In this document: piece by piece, positions 31,943 through 43,216 of the stretch
Layout of the letters: every line of letters starts with the position of its first letter
Position numbering within the stretch: the first letter of the stretch is position 1
Source: JAGDVO01 sp964590075 [NCBI: uncultured Aquificales bacterium]
Lineage (GTDB): Bacteria > Thermosulfidibacterota > Thermosulfidibacteria > Thermosulfidibacterales
Length of the DNA: 64,000 nucleotides
Direction: 5' to 3'
NCBI GenBank assembly: GCA_964590075.1
Contig: CAZPXS010000003.1
Coordinates: 159,500-223,499, forward strand
Notes under the pieces: model-generated
Told to the model about the DNA's origin: nothing
The model's database searches: none
Seen by the model: the letters and a program-made list of their open reading frames with translations, nothing else
Position numbers and translations under genes: made by a program

Positions 31943-32824
31943 GTGTTTCAAGGGGCTTTTGTTGCAATTGTAACACCATTTAAAAATGGCAAGGTAGACG
32001 AAGAGAAGTTTAGAGAATTGATCGAGTTTCAGATTGAGAATGGAACCCATGGTATAGTACCGTGTGGAACAACGGGTGAATCTGCCACCTTAACCTACGA
32101 TGAACACAAGAGACTCATAAAAATAGCTGTAGAACAGGTCAAAGGAAGAGTTCCGGTTCTTGCAGGTGCTGGCTCAAATAACACAATGGAATCATTGGAA
32201 CTTATCGAATTCGCAAAGTCAGTCGGAGCAGATGGAGCACTCGTAATCACACCATACTACAACAAGCCTACCCAGGAAGGACTCTATTTACACTACAAGT
32301 ACCTTGCGGAAACCACAAAATTCCCAATAGTAATGTATAACGTCCCAGGAAGAACAGGTGTCGATCTTTTACCCGAGACGGTTGAAAGGTTAAGTAGAAT
32401 CCCAAATATAGTCGGAATAAAAGAGGCAACAGGTAGCATTCAAAGAACGAGTGAAATACTTGAAAAGGTCAGTAGAGAAGATTTTACCGTGCTATCCGGT
32501 GAAGACAGCATAGTCTATCCTATGATCTGTGTAGGTGCAAAAGGTGTCATATCGGTAGTATCAAACGTTGCACCGAGGGACATGGCACTACTTGTAGAAA
32601 AGGCTTTAAAGGGTGAATATGAAGAGGCTAAGAAACTCCACTATAAAATCCTTCCGCTCGCCAAGATTCTCTTTATAGAAACAAACCCGATACCCGTAAA
32701 AACAGCTCTTAGTATGATGGGTATGATAGAAGAGGAACTGAGGCTGCCTCTATGTAGAATGTCCGAGGCGAATAAAGAAAAGTTGAGGAAGGTCCTTGTG
32801 GATTATGGACTTTTAAGGAGTTAG
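31943..32824 (+). CDS. dapA: 4-hydroxy-tetrahydrodipicolinate synthase
   Basis: 293 aa TIM-barrel aldolase, first committed step of the DAP pathway. Motifs: CGTTGESATL, YYNKPTQEGL, YNVPGRTG and the Schiff-base lysine in GIKEATGS. GTG start after TGGAGGAATGTC. About 22 nt after dapF. Confidence 0.96.
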   Translation: MFQGAFVAIVTPFKNGKVDEEKFRELIEFQIENGTHGIVPCGTTGESATLTYDEHKRLIKIAVEQVKGRVPVLAGAGSNNTMESLELIEFAKSVGADGALVITPYYNKPTQEGLYLHYKYLAETTKFPIVMYNVPGRTGVDLLPETVERLSRIPNIVGIKEATGSIQRTSEILEKVSREDFTVLSGEDSIVYPMICVGAKGVISVVSNVAPRDMALLVEKALKGEYEEAKKLHYKILPLAKILFIETNPIPVKTALSMMGMIEEELRLPLCRMSEANKEKLRKVLVDYGLLRS

Positions 32825-32826
32825 GG

Positions 32827-33621
32827 ATGGTAAGAGTTGGGATCGCTGGCGTATTGGGAAAGATGGGAAGAACCATACTTAACTGTGCTCTATCAACTGA
32901 GGATACTCTGGTAGTTGCCGTTACGGAACATCCCGAAAATCCTAAAGTGGGACACACGTTAAGGGAGATCTTTGGTATCGATAGCGATGTAAGGATAAAC
33001 CCTTCCTTTTATGACGGTGAAAAGCCAGATGTTATAATCGATTTCACAACCTGTAAATCAACATTAGAAAACCTAAACTATGCCATAAGTACAAAAACAC
33101 CTATGGTTATAGGTACAACCGGTTTTAACGAAGAAGAGAGAGCTAAAATAGTAGAAGCTTCCAAACAAATTCCTATAGTATTCTCACCAAACATGAGCTT
33201 AGGGGTAAACCTTTTGTTTAAGCTTGTAGAAATAGTAGCTAAGATACTGGGAGATGATTACGATATAGAGATAGTCGAGATACACCATAGATACAAGAAG
33301 GACTCACCAAGTGGAACCGCTATAAGATTGGCAGAAATAATAGCCCAGGCCTTAGGTAGAAATCTAAAGGAATGCGTTAGAACTGGAAGGGAAGGACTGG
33401 TGGGAGAGAGAAGTAAAGAGGAGATAGGTGTATTAGCGGTAAGAGCAGGGGATGTTGTTGGTGAACATACGGTTATCTTTGGTGGATTGGGTGAAAGGAT
33501 AGAGTTAACACATAGGGCCCATTCGAGAGAGACATTTGCGAGAGGAGCCATAAGAGCTGCCAAATGGTTGGTTGGTAGAGAACCTGGATTGTACAGTATG
33601 TTTGATGTTTTAGGATTATAA
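32827..33621 (+). CDS. dapB: 4-hydroxy-tetrahydrodipicolinate reductase
   Basis: 264 aa. N-terminal NAD(P)-binding motif VGIAGVLGKMGRTI, DFTTCKSTLENL, and the substrate motif EIHHRYKKDSPSGTA. Reduces the DapA product. Starts 2 nt after dapA with AAGGAG inside the dapA end. Confidence 0.96.
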   Translation: MVRVGIAGVLGKMGRTILNCALSTEDTLVVAVTEHPENPKVGHTLREIFGIDSDVRINPSFYDGEKPDVIIDFTTCKSTLENLNYAISTKTPMVIGTTGFNEEERAKIVEASKQIPIVFSPNMSLGVNLLFKLVEIVAKILGDDYDIEIVEIHHRYKKDSPSGTAIRLAEIIAQALGRNLKECVRTGREGLVGERSKEEIGVLAVRAGDVVGEHTVIFGGLGERIELTHRAHSRETFARGAIRAAKWLVGREPGLYSMFDVLGL

Positions 33622-33646
33622 AATACTTTGGGAGGGAAAGAACAAG

Positions 33647-34978
33647 ATGAAAGTAGAGGTAAGAGAAATCGAACCATTGAAGCTCGAAGTTTCGGTTGAG
33701 ATACCTCAAGAAGTTGTAGATTCCACCTTCGACGAAATTTACAAAAAACTACAGAAAGATGCTAGGATTCCGGGTTTTAGACCTGGAAAGGCTCCTAAAA
33801 ATATCATAAAGGCAAGGTTTGGCGATTATGCTAAGATTGAAGCTATCGAAACTATATTTAGAGAGAGTTACCCAAAGATTCTCGAGGAGGTAAAGGCTAA
33901 ACCTATACGGGAACCCGATATTGATAACCTAGACTTCGACGAAGGGAAACCTTTAAAATTTAAATTACTTATGGAAGTCCACCCGGATTTTGAGCTAAAG
34001 AGCTACGAAAACATAGAGATCGAAGTTAAAAAGTATGTTATTACCGACGAATTTGTAGATGATTACATAGAAAAACTAAGAGAGAATTATGCGGAATATA
34101 AAGATAAAGATGGAGTGGTAGAGGAAGGAAATCTCATAGTATTCGAATACGAGGCCTTTGAAGGTGAAAATCCTATCCAGGAGAAGAAGATCGAAGGTGC
34201 AACGCATATAGTGGGTAGTTCAAGGAATCTTAAAGACCACCCCAACGCCTTTGTTTTTGAGGCCTTTGATAATGCAGTTTTAGGTAAAAGGGTAGGGGAA
34301 GAATTCTCATTCGAGGTTTCCTATCCCGAGGATTATTACAATAAAAATCTCGCAGGAAAAAAGATAACCTTCAAGGGCAAAATAACGGCGGTAAAGGAAA
34401 GGATCATTCCCGAACTAAACGAAGAGTTTTTTAAAAAGTTTAACGTAACTAGCCTAGATGCATTAAAAGAAAAGGTAAAGACAGAACTAGAGATGGAATA
34501 TAAAAGAATTGCAAAAAACGAAGCTATGAACATGATAGTTGAAAAACTCTTGGAGATGCATGAATTCCCAGTTCCACCGAGCATGGTGGAAAACCTTCTA
34601 AAAGAGAAGCTTAAAAATTACGAAATGGATCTCAGACTAAGAGGAATAGAACCTAAGGAAGAAGATTTGGAAAAGGTGAAAGAAGAACTTAAGAAAGAAG
34701 CTATAAACGAAATAAAGGCCGAATATATAATAGCGAAAATAGCGGAAAAGGAAGGGATAGAGGTAACAAGAGACGAAATAGAGAAAAACGTTGAGATAAT
34801 GGCAAGAAGTGTAAATACCACGGTTGAAAAGATGGCGGAGTTCTTAAGAAATAGTGGAAGGTTAGCCAAGATCGTAGAAAATATAGGTTTTACAAAAACA
34901 CTTGAAGTACTCTTAGAAAAGGTTAAAACTAAAGAAGTAGAGGTTGAATTAAAACCTGAAGGGAAGGAAGGGGAGTAA
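33647..34978 (+). CDS. tig: trigger factor (ribosome-associated chaperone / prolyl isomerase)
   Basis: 443 aa. N-terminal ribosome-binding domain with the signature [20 protein letters not shown], an FKBP-like PPIase domain (about 155-245) and a long helical C-terminal chaperone domain. Binds at the ribosome exit tunnel. Starts 25 nt after dapB with GGGAGG; clpP follows after 2 nt, so tig-clpP-clpX-lon form a protein quality-control block as in many bacteria. Confidence 0.95.
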   Translation: MKVEVREIEPLKLEVSVEIPQEVVDSTFDEIYKKLQKDARIPGFRPGKAPKNIIKARFGDYAKIEAIETIFRESYPKILEEVKAKPIREPDIDNLDFDEGKPLKFKLLMEVHPDFELKSYENIEIEVKKYVITDEFVDDYIEKLRENYAEYKDKDGVVEEGNLIVFEYEAFEGENPIQEKKIEGATHIVGSSRNLKDHPNAFVFEAFDNAVLGKRVGEEFSFEVSYPEDYYNKNLAGKKITFKGKITAVKERIIPELNEEFFKKFNVTSLDALKEKVKTELEMEYKRIAKNEAMNMIVEKLLEMHEFPVPPSMVENLLKEKLKNYEMDLRLRGIEPKEEDLEKVKEELKKEAINEIKAEYIIAKIAEKEGIEVTRDEIEKNVEIMARSVNTTVEKMAEFLRNSGRLAKIVENIGFTKTLEVLLEKVKTKEVEVELKPEGKEGE

Positions 34979-34980
34979 AT

Positions 34981-35601
34981 ATGCCGCTAGTACCTATAGT
35001 TATAGAGCAGACGGAAAGGGGGGAGAGAGCATACGATATATACTCGAGGTTACTTAAGGATAGAATAATCTTCCTTGGTACCGCCATTGATGATTATGTG
35101 GCAAACCTAGTTGTTGCTCAGCTTCTATTCCTTGAGGCCGAGGATCCGGAAAAAGACATATACCTATACATAAACTCTCCCGGTGGTTTAGTGACGGCTG
35201 GGTTAGCCATATACGACACTATGCAATACATAAAACCCAACGTATGTACCATATGCATAGGTCAGGCGGCAAGTATGGCAGCGGTTTTACTTGCAGCTGG
35301 GACCAAGGGTAAACGCTATGCCTTACCACACTCAAGGATAATGATACATCAACCCATGGGTGGTTTTCAGGGACAGGCGAAGGAAATAGAGATACATGCT
35401 AAGGAGATATTAAGGCTAAAAGAAGCACTTGAGGAAATCCTATCAAAACATACGGGGCAACCTATAGAGAAGATAAGGCAGGATACGGATAGGGATTATT
35501 TCATGAGCGCAAAAGAAGCTCTGGAATACGGGATAATAGATGAAATAATCGAGACGAGAGAATCGAAGAATAAAGAAGGGACGAAAAGGAGGAAAGGTTA
35601 A
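34981..35601 (+). CDS. clpP: ATP-dependent Clp protease proteolytic subunit
   Basis: 206 aa serine protease. Triad S98 ([14 protein letters not shown]), H123 ([12 protein letters not shown]) and D172 ([13 protein letters not shown]). NSPGG forms the oxyanion region. Overlaps clpX by one base. Forms the barrel degraded-into by ClpX. Confidence 0.97.
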   Translation: MPLVPIVIEQTERGERAYDIYSRLLKDRIIFLGTAIDDYVANLVVAQLLFLEAEDPEKDIYLYINSPGGLVTAGLAIYDTMQYIKPNVCTICIGQAASMAAVLLAAGTKGKRYALPHSRIMIHQPMGGFQGQAKEIEIHAKEILRLKEALEEILSKHTGQPIEKIRQDTDRDYFMSAKEALEYGIIDEIIETRESKNKEGTKRRKG

Positions 35602-36818
35602 TGCCTATAGATAGAGAAATCATAAGATGCTCCTTCTGCGGCAAAACCCAGAAGGAGGTAAAAAAGATAATAGCAGGACCAGGTGTCTACATATGCGATA
35701 GATGTGTATCCCTCTGTAACAACATAATAAAGGAGGGAGATAAGTCTAAGGAACAACCGAAGAAGCTACCGAAGCCATCGGAAATTAAAGCTTTCTTAGA
35801 CCAGTACGTTATAGGGCAGGAGAGAGCGAAAAAGATAGTTTCCGTTGCAGTTTATAACCATTATAAAAGAATATACTCCAATTTATCCACAGAGGACGTG
35901 GAAATACAGAAGAGTAACATACTATTTATAGGACCAACAGGTAGCGGTAAAACTCTTATAGCCCAGTCCTTGGCAAAATTTCTAGATGTACCCTTTGCGA
36001 TAGCTGATGCAACAACTTTAACCGAAGCTGGCTATGTGGGTGAGGATGTGGAGAATGTTCTATTGAGACTTATACAGGCGGCAGATTTCGATATAGAAAA
36101 AGCTGAAAAAGGAATAGTTTATATTGACGAGATAGATAAGATAGCAAGGAAATCCGAGAACCCCTCCATAACAAGGGATGTTTCAGGTGAAGGTGTACAA
36201 CAGGCACTGTTAAAGATACTGGAAGGGACTATAGCCAATGTGCCTCCGCAGGGTGGTAGAAAACATCCCTACCAGGAGATGATACAGATAGACACAACAA
36301 ACATACTATTCATATGTGGTGGAGCCTTTGTTGGTCTTGAAAAGATAATACAGAGAAGACTAGGTCAAAAGGTCATTGGATTTGGTAAAGAGAGCAAAAA
36401 AGTTAGTGAGGAAAATATCCTCCAATTTGTAGAACCCCACGATCTTATAAAATTCGGAATGATACCAGAATTCATAGGAAGGTTACCGGTTATAGCAGTT
36501 TTTGATAGTTTAACGGAAGATGATCTCATAAGGATCCTACTTAAACCAAAAAACGCTATAATCAAACAGTACCAAAGGTTATTCGAGATGGAAAATGTTA
36601 AACTCACCTTTACAGAAGATGCGGTAAGACTCATAGCAAAAGAGGCTGTAGAGAGAAATCTTGGAGCGAGAGGACTAAGGGCTATAATAGAAGAGATAAT
36701 GATGGATGTTATGTTCAATCTACCTGATATAGCCGATAAGGTTGAGGAAGTTGTAATAACAGAGGATGTTGTTAAAAATCGTAAAGAACCTCACTATATC
36801 CTGAGAAAAGCAAGCTAA
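35601..36818 (+). CDS. clpX: ATP-dependent Clp protease ATP-binding subunit ClpX
   Basis: 405 aa. N-terminal zinc finger ([11 protein letters not shown]...CDRCVSLC), Walker [13 protein letters not shown], pore motif [11 protein letters not shown], Walker [13 protein letters not shown] and sensor [11 protein letters not shown]. Unfolds substrates for ClpP. One nt gap to lon. Confidence 0.97.
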   Translation: MPIDREIIRCSFCGKTQKEVKKIIAGPGVYICDRCVSLCNNIIKEGDKSKEQPKKLPKPSEIKAFLDQYVIGQERAKKIVSVAVYNHYKRIYSNLSTEDVEIQKSNILFIGPTGSGKTLIAQSLAKFLDVPFAIADATTLTEAGYVGEDVENVLLRLIQAADFDIEKAEKGIVYIDEIDKIARKSENPSITRDVSGEGVQQALLKILEGTIANVPPQGGRKHPYQEMIQIDTTNILFICGGAFVGLEKIIQRRLGQKVIGFGKESKKVSEENILQFVEPHDLIKFGMIPEFIGRLPVIAVFDSLTEDDLIRILLKPKNAIIKQYQRLFEMENVKLTFTEDAVRLIAKEAVERNLGARGLRAIIEEIMMDVMFNLPDIADKVEEVVITEDVVKNRKEPHYILRKAS

Positions 36819-36819
36819 A

Positions 36820-39210
36820 ATGATGGAGGCCAGAAAAAAAACATCAAGCATACTTCCGGTAATACCGTTGAGAGATGTTGTTGTGTTTCCAGGAACCATC
36901 GTACCTCTATTCATCGGTAGGGAAAAGTCTGTAAAGGCGGTTGAGGTAGCCTTAAAAAAGGATAAGCTTTTATTTCTTGTAACCCAAAGAGATCCGGAGA
37001 TAGAAAACCCAAAGAGAAACGATCTATACGATATCGGTGTTATAGCTGTAATTATTCAGAACGTGAGGCTACCGGATGGAACTATAAAGATGCTCGTTGA
37101 GGGTGTTGAGAGAGCCAGAATAATAGACTTTTCGGAAACTGATTACATAGAATGCCTAGTAGAAAGTGTGGAAGAAACAAATGTAGACTATGAGTTACAG
37201 GAGCATTTGAAGAGAGTTATTATTGATGAACTGGAAAAGTATGTGGAAAAAAGTGGAAAAATAGGATACGAAACGCTCCAAGCAATAAAAGAAATACCTA
37301 CTCTTTCAAAACTCTTAGATACAATAGCATCGCATCTTAATATAAAAACATCTGAAAAACAGAGAATACTAGAGGCTATAGATCCTATAGAGAGATTAAA
37401 GATACTATACGGGATACTGGAAAGAGAAATAGAGATAGCGGAGATAGACAGAAAGATAAAGGAAGAGGTTAAAAAGCAGATAGAAAAAAATCAGAGGGAA
37501 TACTATCTCTCAGAACAGCTAAAGGCTATACAGAAGGAACTCGGTAGAGACGAGTTTAGCGAAATCGAGGAAATACGCCAGGCCATAGAAAAAAGTGGAA
37601 TGCCAAAGGAAGTAAAAGAAAAAGCCCTAAGGGAACTTAGGAAGTTTGAACTTATGCACCCCACAAGTGCGGAAGCAACGGTTGTAAGAAATTATCTTGA
37701 TTGGCTAACATCACTACCCTGGGATAAAAGAACAAAGGAAAGAATAGACATAAAGAAGGCAAGAGAAATACTCGATAAGGACCACTATGGTCTGGAAGAG
37801 GTAAAGGAGAGAATACTAGAGTACCTTGCCGTAAGGAAGAGAACTAAAAGACTTAAAGGCCCTATCCTTTGTTTCGTGGGTCCACCAGGGGTAGGAAAAA
37901 CATCCTTAGGAGAATCAATAGCAAGAGCTCTAAACAGAAAGTTCACGAGGATTGCTCTCGGTGGTGTTAGAGATGAAGCCGAGATAAGAGGACATAGAAG
38001 AACGTACATAGGTGCCCTACCTGGAAAAATCATACAGAGTATAAGGAGAGTTGGAGTTAAGAATCCAGTGATTTTATTAGATGAAGTAGACAAGCTCTCA
38101 TCCGACTATAGAGGTGATCCTGCAAGTGCTCTACTTGAAGTGCTTGATCCAGAACAGAACAAACACTTCGTTGATCATTACCTTGCCGTAGAATTCGATC
38201 TATCGGAGGTATTTTTCATCGCAACAGCAAATACAACCCTAACCATACCCAAACCGTTACTCGACAGGATGGAGGTAATAGAAATCCCAGGATACACGGA
38301 GAACGAAAAACTCCATATAGCAAAGGATTACCTACTACCGAAACAGCTGAAATTACATGGATTAAAGGAAGGAGATATAATTATACCGGATGAGACGATA
38401 CTAAAGATAATAAGATGGTACACCAGAGAAGCTGGGGTAAGGCAACTTGAAAGAAAGCTGGCAAAGATCTGTAGAAAGGTTTTGATGCTACAGGAGGGAG
38501 GAAATATCTCAATACCTGCCTTGATAGATCCAGAAATGTTAGAAAACCTACTGGGCGTTCCTAAATACAAGGATCAGGCTGTACTAAAGTCCCCAAGCAA
38601 GGGAGTAGCTATAGGCCTTGCCTGGACACCTGTTGGTGGAGATGTGCTACTAATAGAGGTTGAGAAGGTTGAAGGAAAGGGTGAACTGATCCTTACGGGT
38701 CAGCTGGGAGATATTATGAAGGAATCGGCAAAAGCAGCTTTAACCTACATAAGGAGTAAAAGGGAAGAACTTGGTATAGAAGAGGAATTCCACAAGAAAT
38801 ACGACATCCACATACACGTTCCCGAAGGTGCCATACCCAAGGACGGACCAAGTGCAGGAATAACGCTAGCTGTAGCTCTCGCCAGTGTACTAACAGGACT
38901 ACCGGTAAGAAATGATATTGCCATGACCGGAGAAATAACGATAAAGGGGAGGGTACTTCCAGTAGGAGGGTTGAAGGAAAAGCTACTTGCCGCGAAAAGA
39001 TACGGTATAAAAAACGTAATAATACCAAAGGAAAATGAAAAAGATCTAAAAGATATAAGTAGAGAAATTATCGAAAACTTAAATATCATACTCGTTGAAA
39101 ACATGGATCAGGTGCTTTCCTTAACGCTCATCGGTTTAAAGGATAAGTTTAAAAACCTGATCCTTCCAAGTACATACAGTATACCCTCTGAAAGACCAAG
39201 TTTAAGTTAA
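36820..39210 (+). CDS. lon: ATP-dependent protease Lon
   Basis: 796 aa. N-terminal LON substrate domain (about 10-205), coiled coil, AAA module (Walker [23 protein letters not shown]), and C-terminal protease domain with the catalytic Ser in [12 protein letters not shown] and the Lys in [14 protein letters not shown]. Soluble bacterial type without a membrane insertion. Last gene of the long run; its 3' end overlaps the converging potassium channel gene by 9 nt, with no hairpin visible. Confidence 0.97.
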   Translation: MMEARKKTSSILPVIPLRDVVVFPGTIVPLFIGREKSVKAVEVALKKDKLLFLVTQRDPEIENPKRNDLYDIGVIAVIIQNVRLPDGTIKMLVEGVERARIIDFSETDYIECLVESVEETNVDYELQEHLKRVIIDELEKYVEKSGKIGYETLQAIKEIPTLSKLLDTIASHLNIKTSEKQRILEAIDPIERLKILYGILEREIEIAEIDRKIKEEVKKQIEKNQREYYLSEQLKAIQKELGRDEFSEIEEIRQAIEKSGMPKEVKEKALRELRKFELMHPTSAEATVVRNYLDWLTSLPWDKRTKERIDIKKAREILDKDHYGLEEVKERILEYLAVRKRTKRLKGPILCFVGPPGVGKTSLGESIARALNRKFTRIALGGVRDEAEIRGHRRTYIGALPGKIIQSIRRVGVKNPVILLDEVDKLSSDYRGDPASALLEVLDPEQNKHFVDHYLAVEFDLSEVFFIATANTTLTIPKPLLDRMEVIEIPGYTENEKLHIAKDYLLPKQLKLHGLKEGDIIIPDETILKIIRWYTREAGVRQLERKLAKICRKVLMLQEGGNISIPALIDPEMLENLLGVPKYKDQAVLKSPSKGVAIGLAWTPVGGDVLLIEVEKVEGKGELILTGQLGDIMKESAKAALTYIRSKREELGIEEEFHKKYDIHIHVPEGAIPKDGPSAGITLAVALASVLTGLPVRNDIAMTGEITIKGRVLPVGGLKEKLLAAKRYGIKNVIIPKENEKDLKDISREIIENLNIILVENMDQVLSLTLIGLKDKFKNLILPSTYSIPSERPSLS

Positions 39211-40254
39211 TCCTGATCTAATATCATCCACGAACTTTGTGATACTACTTTTGTTACCTAGTATAATTAGTATATCTCCCTCTTCCATAACAACCTCTGG
39301 ATCGGCTTGAATAAGATCCTTCCCTCCTTTAAGTATAGCTACAACGATGAGACCATACCTCCTTCTTAAATCAAGCTCTATAAGACTCTTACCACATATC
39401 CAGGAATCCTTCTTTATCTCTATCTCTTCCACGAGTATATCCAATCCCTTTTTAGATGCTATTACATCTATGAGACTTGTTACCGCAGGTCTTATCGCAC
39501 ATTGAGCCATTCTGGCAGCCCCAACCCTATAGGGCATTACAACTCTATCCACCCCTATTCTTATGAACTTCTCCTCGTTTGTTGGATCGTTTAACCTAGA
39601 AACTATAAAGATACTGGGGTTCAACTCCCTGGCTGTGAGAGCAACGAAAAGATTTTCCACATCATCACCCAAGGCGAGAATTATTGATCTCGCCTTCTCT
39701 ATCCCAGCTGCTCTCAATGTTTCCTCATTGGCTAATCCACTTACGAAGAGAATCTTTCTTTTGGCAAGTAACTTTATCCTGTTCACGTTCTTCTCAATCA
39801 CTACAAAGGGAACACCTTCCAACAAAAGTTCCTCACAAATATTTTCACCAACTCTACCATAACCACACACTATTATGTGAGACTCTAATTTTTTCATCCT
39901 CCTTTGCCTCCTATAATGATCCAGTAAAACGAAAACGCCACCCTGAGAAATAATACTGAGTAAGACCGTGGCAAAATAGAAAAAAGTACCTGTACCACCA
40001 AGTATTATAAACATAGTAAAAATCCTACCATAGGTGGATAGAGGTTTAACCTCGGAAAACCCAACAGTGGCAATGGTGATAATTGTCATATAAAGAGCCG
40101 AAAAAAGATCCATTCCTTCGATAAAATGGTAACCCAATACCCCTATACCTATTAAAGAAACAGTAGTAAAAATACCGATAAATAAAGCTTTTTTAGTTCT
40201 CTCTACAAAGACATCTATACTTTGAGTTTCCCATTCTCTATCAAAGTTTTCCAT
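39202..40254 (-). CDS. two-TM potassium channel with RCK (TrkA-N/TrkA-C) domains
   Basis: 350 aa. TM1 (about 24-45), pore helix and filter [10 protein letters not shown] (the usual TVGYGD is TVGFSE), TM2 (about 80-105), then a Rossmann RCK domain ([19 protein letters not shown]) and a TrkA-C domain. MthK/Kch-like ion channel of the inner membrane. The ATG lies 40 nt inside the end of the aminopeptidase gene, with only GGGGA directly before it, so translation is probably coupled. No other in-frame start is available nearby. Confidence 0.88.
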   Translation of the reverse strand: MENFDREWETQSIDVFVERTKKALFIGIFTTVSLIGIGVLGYHFIEGMDLFSALYMTIITIATVGFSEVKPLSTYGRIFTMFIILGGTGTFFYFATVLLSIISQGGVFVLLDHYRRQRRMKKLESHIIVCGYGRVGENICEELLLEGVPFVVIEKNVNRIKLLAKRKILFVSGLANEETLRAAGIEKARSIILALGDDVENLFVALTARELNPSIFIVSRLNDPTNEEKFIRIGVDRVVMPYRVGAARMAQCAIRPAVTSLIDVIASKKGLDILVEEIEIKKDSWICGKSLIELDLRRRYGLIVVAILKGGKDLIQADPEVVMEEGDILIILGNKSSITKFVDDIRSGLT

Positions 40255-41288
40255 TCCCCATCTATCCTCAACTTCAATGTAGGTTCAAATACAACAAAAT
40301 CCATATGAAACGGAACCCTCACCTTACCACCAAAACCAGCATTATCGCCCAAGGCTATATGAATTGTACCGAGTATCTTTTCCGCCTCTAAAACATTAAC
40401 TGGGTTCTTTGCTCTACTATTGGTACCAACACCGAGTTCAGCCACATTACTCGCATAGGGATACTTTACAAATACCTCTCTGAGAAACTCCGCAAAGGGA
40501 TGATCCATGGGGCTCATCTCTCTAACCTCTCCCTCATCTATCCTCAACTCTAACGGGGTATCGAATCCCTTATCGCCAGCATACTCTACAACCAAAATCC
40601 CTTTGGATAGACCTTCAACAGGAGCTATAAAAGCTTCACCCGCAGGAAGATTACCGTAACTACCCGGCTCGCTGAGATCCCCATCATCCTCCTTCGCTAT
40701 TCTACCCTCCAGAGAAAGTTCCAAATGAGTACCGTTAGGAGCACTTATGGTAGCATAACTAGCCCTATTCAAATAATCCGCAACCTTCCTAGTTAATCCC
40801 TTTAGTTCCTCAACACTTACCGCACAGGATCCACATAGCATATATTCTTCAAAAAGAGGCATACTTGCGTATCTTGCCCCACAACTAGTCGCTACTTTCC
40901 TAAAGATGGTATGGGTAGTAGAGTAATAGGTAAGAGCCACTATCACATTGTATCTCAAATTACAGATAGATATGAATTCATCGAGGACGGAATCTCTCAG
41001 CTCCTTATTTAAGACCTTTTCCATTAATCCTGTATCTTCCAATACTCCCACAAAATTCCTACCGAAAAGTATCTCCCACAACTCGATAGGTGGTTCCGCA
41101 CCATGGGATCCCGTATTCCTAATACACACAGAAAAGAACGGTAAAGCCAAATCATCGATAGCTTCGATAAAGGCAGATATTACAGAAGGTATCCTCTTAG
41201 CGCCTATCTCATCGTAGAATAAAAGTATCCTATCACCATCCCTAACTCTAAAGTTGTTCATAAATATTCCCTTAGCACAATCAACCAT
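40215..41288 (-). CDS. M29-type (aminopeptidase T-like) thermophilic aminopeptidase
   Basis: 357 aa. C-terminal metal site of the M29 family: Glu in NLPAGEAFIAPVEG, Glu in VAELGVGTN, His in GTIHIALGDN and HMD near the end (PFHMDFVVF). Cobalt- or zinc-dependent exopeptidases of this family are common in thermophiles. CTGGGGGTAAGG precedes the ATG. First gene of a two-gene unit with the potassium channel; divergent from the superoxide reductase promoter. Confidence 0.85.
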   Translation of the reverse strand: MVDCAKGIFMNNFRVRDGDRILLFYDEIGAKRIPSVISAFIEAIDDLALPFFSVCIRNTGSHGAEPPIELWEILFGRNFVGVLEDTGLMEKVLNKELRDSVLDEFISICNLRYNVIVALTYYSTTHTIFRKVATSCGARYASMPLFEEYMLCGSCAVSVEELKGLTRKVADYLNRASYATISAPNGTHLELSLEGRIAKEDDGDLSEPGSYGNLPAGEAFIAPVEGLSKGILVVEYAGDKGFDTPLELRIDEGEVREMSPMDHPFAEFLREVFVKYPYASNVAELGVGTNSRAKNPVNVLEAEKILGTIHIALGDNAGFGGKVRVPFHMDFVVFEPTLKLRIDGEWKTLIENGKLKV

Positions 41289-41330
41289 CGCCTTACCCCC
41301 AGTGTTACTAACGTTTTTAATACAATAGTA

Positions 41331-41358
41331 TTGACAAATTTAAAATAAGGAATATTAT
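41331..41358 (+). promoter_or_regulatory. promoter of the superoxide reductase operon
   Basis: Consensus TTGACA (41331-41336), 16 nt, TATTAT (41353-41358). Initiation near 41365 leaves a leader of about 40 nt ending in AAGGAGGTG. One of the strongest-looking promoters in the window. Confidence 0.75.
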
Positions 41359-41372
41359 CTTACAAAGAAAGT

Positions 41373-41390
41373 TTAAATTAACAAATTTAA
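41373..41390 (+). repeat. inverted repeat in the superoxide reductase leader, with a direct copy in the promoter
   Basis: TTAAATT and AATTTAA face each other across AACA. The right arm context ACAAATTTAA (41381-41390) recurs at 41334-41343 overlapping the -35 box, 47 nt upstream. This could be a pair of operator sites for a regulator; in A+T-rich DNA chance is a real alternative. Confidence 0.35.
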
Positions 41391-41404
41391 GAAGGAGGTG
41401 TATC

Positions 41405-41791
41405 ATGGCGGTAAGTTATGCGGTGTACAAGTGTGAGGTTTGTGGTCAGATAGTTGAAGCACTTGTTGATGGTAAAGGTCAGGTCGTATGTTGTGGAAGA
41501 CCTATGGTTAGACTTGAGGCCCAGACAGCTGATTATACTACGGAAAAACATGTTCCTGTTATCGAACCCATTGAGGGTGGCATAAAGGTAAAGGTAGGTA
41601 GCGTACCCCATCCAATGACGAATGAGCACTGGATAATGTGGATAGAAGTAGTTACAGAGGATGGAGAACTCTATAGGAAATATCTGAACCCCGGAGACGC
41701 GCCAGAGGCAGTATTCAAAATCGATCCGTCCAAAAAGATAGCATTTGCAAGGGAGTATTGTAACATTCATGGACTCTGGAAAACCCAATAG
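41405..41791 (+). CDS. dfx: superoxide reductase (desulfoferrodoxin, two-iron type)
   Basis: 128 aa. N-terminal desulforedoxin site with C10, C13, C29 and C30 (center I), then the catalytic center II ligands H49, H69, H75, C119 and H122. Reduces superoxide to peroxide without releasing oxygen, with electrons from rubredoxin, which is encoded two genes downstream. AAGGAGGTG precedes the ATG. First gene of an oxygen-defence operon. Confidence 0.96.
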   Translation: MAVSYAVYKCEVCGQIVEALVDGKGQVVCCGRPMVRLEAQTADYTTEKHVPVIEPIEGGIKVKVGSVPHPMTNEHWIMWIEVVTEDGELYRKYLNPGDAPEAVFKIDPSKKIAFAREYCNIHGLWKTQ

Positions 41792-41817
41792 GATTCCTTA
41801 GAAAGGAGACAAACAAC

Positions 41818-43023
41818 ATGGCATTTAAAGCTATTGAAATATCAAAAGATGTGTACTGGGTAGGGGCCATAGACTGGCCCCTATCTGATTTCCATGGTTA
41901 TACCACCTATAGGGGTAGTACCTACAACGCCTATCTTGTTGTAGGAGAAGAGGTAATTTTAATCGATACTGTAAAGAAACACCTCTTTAAGGAGATGGTA
42001 GAAAGGATAGAAAGTGTCGTGCCACTTGACAGGATAAGCTACGTAATATCAAACCACGCAGAGATGGATCATTCTGGTGCTATACCCGAGTTACTTAGGT
42101 ACATCAAACCTAAGGCCATAATAGCTTCGGAAATGGGTGCAAGAAACCTAAAACTACAGCTACACGACCTACCTGAAATCACAACTGTTAAAAACGGAGA
42201 AGAGAGAGTAATAGGGGGATTGAGATTCCAGTTTATAGAAACCAGGATGTTACACTGGCCAGATAGTATGTTTACCTATCTACCAGATAAAAAAATACTG
42301 TTTTCGCAAGATGCCTTCGGAATGCATTATGCTGTAAGTAACATATTTGTAGATGAAAATGATAAAAACATAGTTTTCTGGGAAATGGCCTACTATTACG
42401 CAAACATCCTTTTACCCTATTCCAACCTTGTTCTTAAGCTACTGGAAAACATAAAGAAACTCAATATAGAACCTGAAATAATAGCAAGTGACCATGGTCC
42501 CATATTTAGGGGGAGAGACGTAGAGTGGGCTCTAAAACAGTACGAGAAGTTTGCGCTTCAAAAACCGGCAAAGAGGGCTATTATAGTTTACGATACAATG
42601 TGGGGAAGCACAGAACTAATGGCCAAAGCGATTGCGGACGGTATAATTAATGAAAAAGTAGAAGCAGTTTTACTACCGCTATCAAAGGCAAAGAGAAGTG
42701 ATGTTGCAACAGAACTACTTCTATCAGGAGCACTTGTTGTTGGTTCTCCAACGATAAATAATACAATATTCCCAACTCTCGCCGATGTTTTGACCTACCT
42801 ATCTGGGCTAAAACCCCAGAACAAGATAGGTGCTATCTTTGGTTCCTATGGCTGGAGTGGAGAATCTCTAAAACAACTTAGGGAATATTTGGACAGGATG
42901 AAGATACCCGTAGTAGGGGAGGTAAAGTCCCAGTTTGTACCTGATAAGGCAAAGTTGAACGAATGTTTTGAACTTGGTGTGTTGGTAGCTAGAAAACTCA
43001 AAGAGATCTGTGGGGAGGAGTAA
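41818..43023 (+). CDS. flavodiiron protein (FprA-type O2/NO reductase)
   Basis: 401 aa. Metallo-beta-lactamase-like diiron domain with H80, E82 and D84 in NHAEMDHSG, further ligands in [14 protein letters not shown] and SDHGP; C-terminal flavodoxin domain from about 255 ([14 protein letters not shown]). Reduces oxygen to water and/or NO to N2O using rubredoxin. About 26 nt after dfx; rubredoxin follows after 2 nt, so donor and acceptor are co-expressed. Confidence 0.95.
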   Translation: MAFKAIEISKDVYWVGAIDWPLSDFHGYTTYRGSTYNAYLVVGEEVILIDTVKKHLFKEMVERIESVVPLDRISYVISNHAEMDHSGAIPELLRYIKPKAIIASEMGARNLKLQLHDLPEITTVKNGEERVIGGLRFQFIETRMLHWPDSMFTYLPDKKILFSQDAFGMHYAVSNIFVDENDKNIVFWEMAYYYANILLPYSNLVLKLLENIKKLNIEPEIIASDHGPIFRGRDVEWALKQYEKFALQKPAKRAIIVYDTMWGSTELMAKAIADGIINEKVEAVLLPLSKAKRSDVATELLLSGALVVGSPTINNTIFPTLADVLTYLSGLKPQNKIGAIFGSYGWSGESLKQLREYLDRMKIPVVGEVKSQFVPDKAKLNECFELGVLVARKLKEICGEE

Positions 43024-43025
43024 AA

Positions 43026-43190
43026 ATGGGAAACAAAAGGTATGTGTGTAGTGTATGTGGGTATGTTTATGATCCATCTAAAGGTGATCCTGATCATGGA
43101 ATTTCTCCAGGTACCAGCTTTGAAGATCTACCTGATGACTGGGTATGTCCAGTATGTGGAGCAACTAAGGACCAATTTGTAGAGGAATAA
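43026..43190 (+). CDS. rubredoxin
   Basis: 54 aa, complete. Iron ligands C8, C11 (YVCSVCGY), C41 and C44 (WVCPVCGA); the central [20 protein letters not shown] is typical. Starts 2 nt after the flavodiiron gene with GGGGAGGAG. One-electron carrier that should reduce both the flavodiiron protein and superoxide reductase. Confidence 0.96.
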   Translation: MGNKRYVCSVCGYVYDPSKGDPDHGISPGTSFEDLPDDWVCPVCGATKDQFVEE

Positions 43191-43195
43191 CTAAG

Positions 43196-43216
43196 GAGGG
43201 GGTTAATAGCCCCCTC
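43196..43216. terminator. terminator after rubredoxin, shared with parB end
   Basis: 7-bp stem GAGGGGG/CCCCCTC with 7-nt loop, followed on the plus strand by TTATTCTATTT. The parB stop (43203-43205) is in the loop, so the hairpin also belongs to the minus-strand message, although the minus-side T tract is weak. Confidence 0.7.

Noticed and set aside
33258-33677. 139-codon minus-strand open frame opposite dapB/tig start
   Set aside because: Spans the junction of two well-supported plus-strand genes; no recognisable protein.
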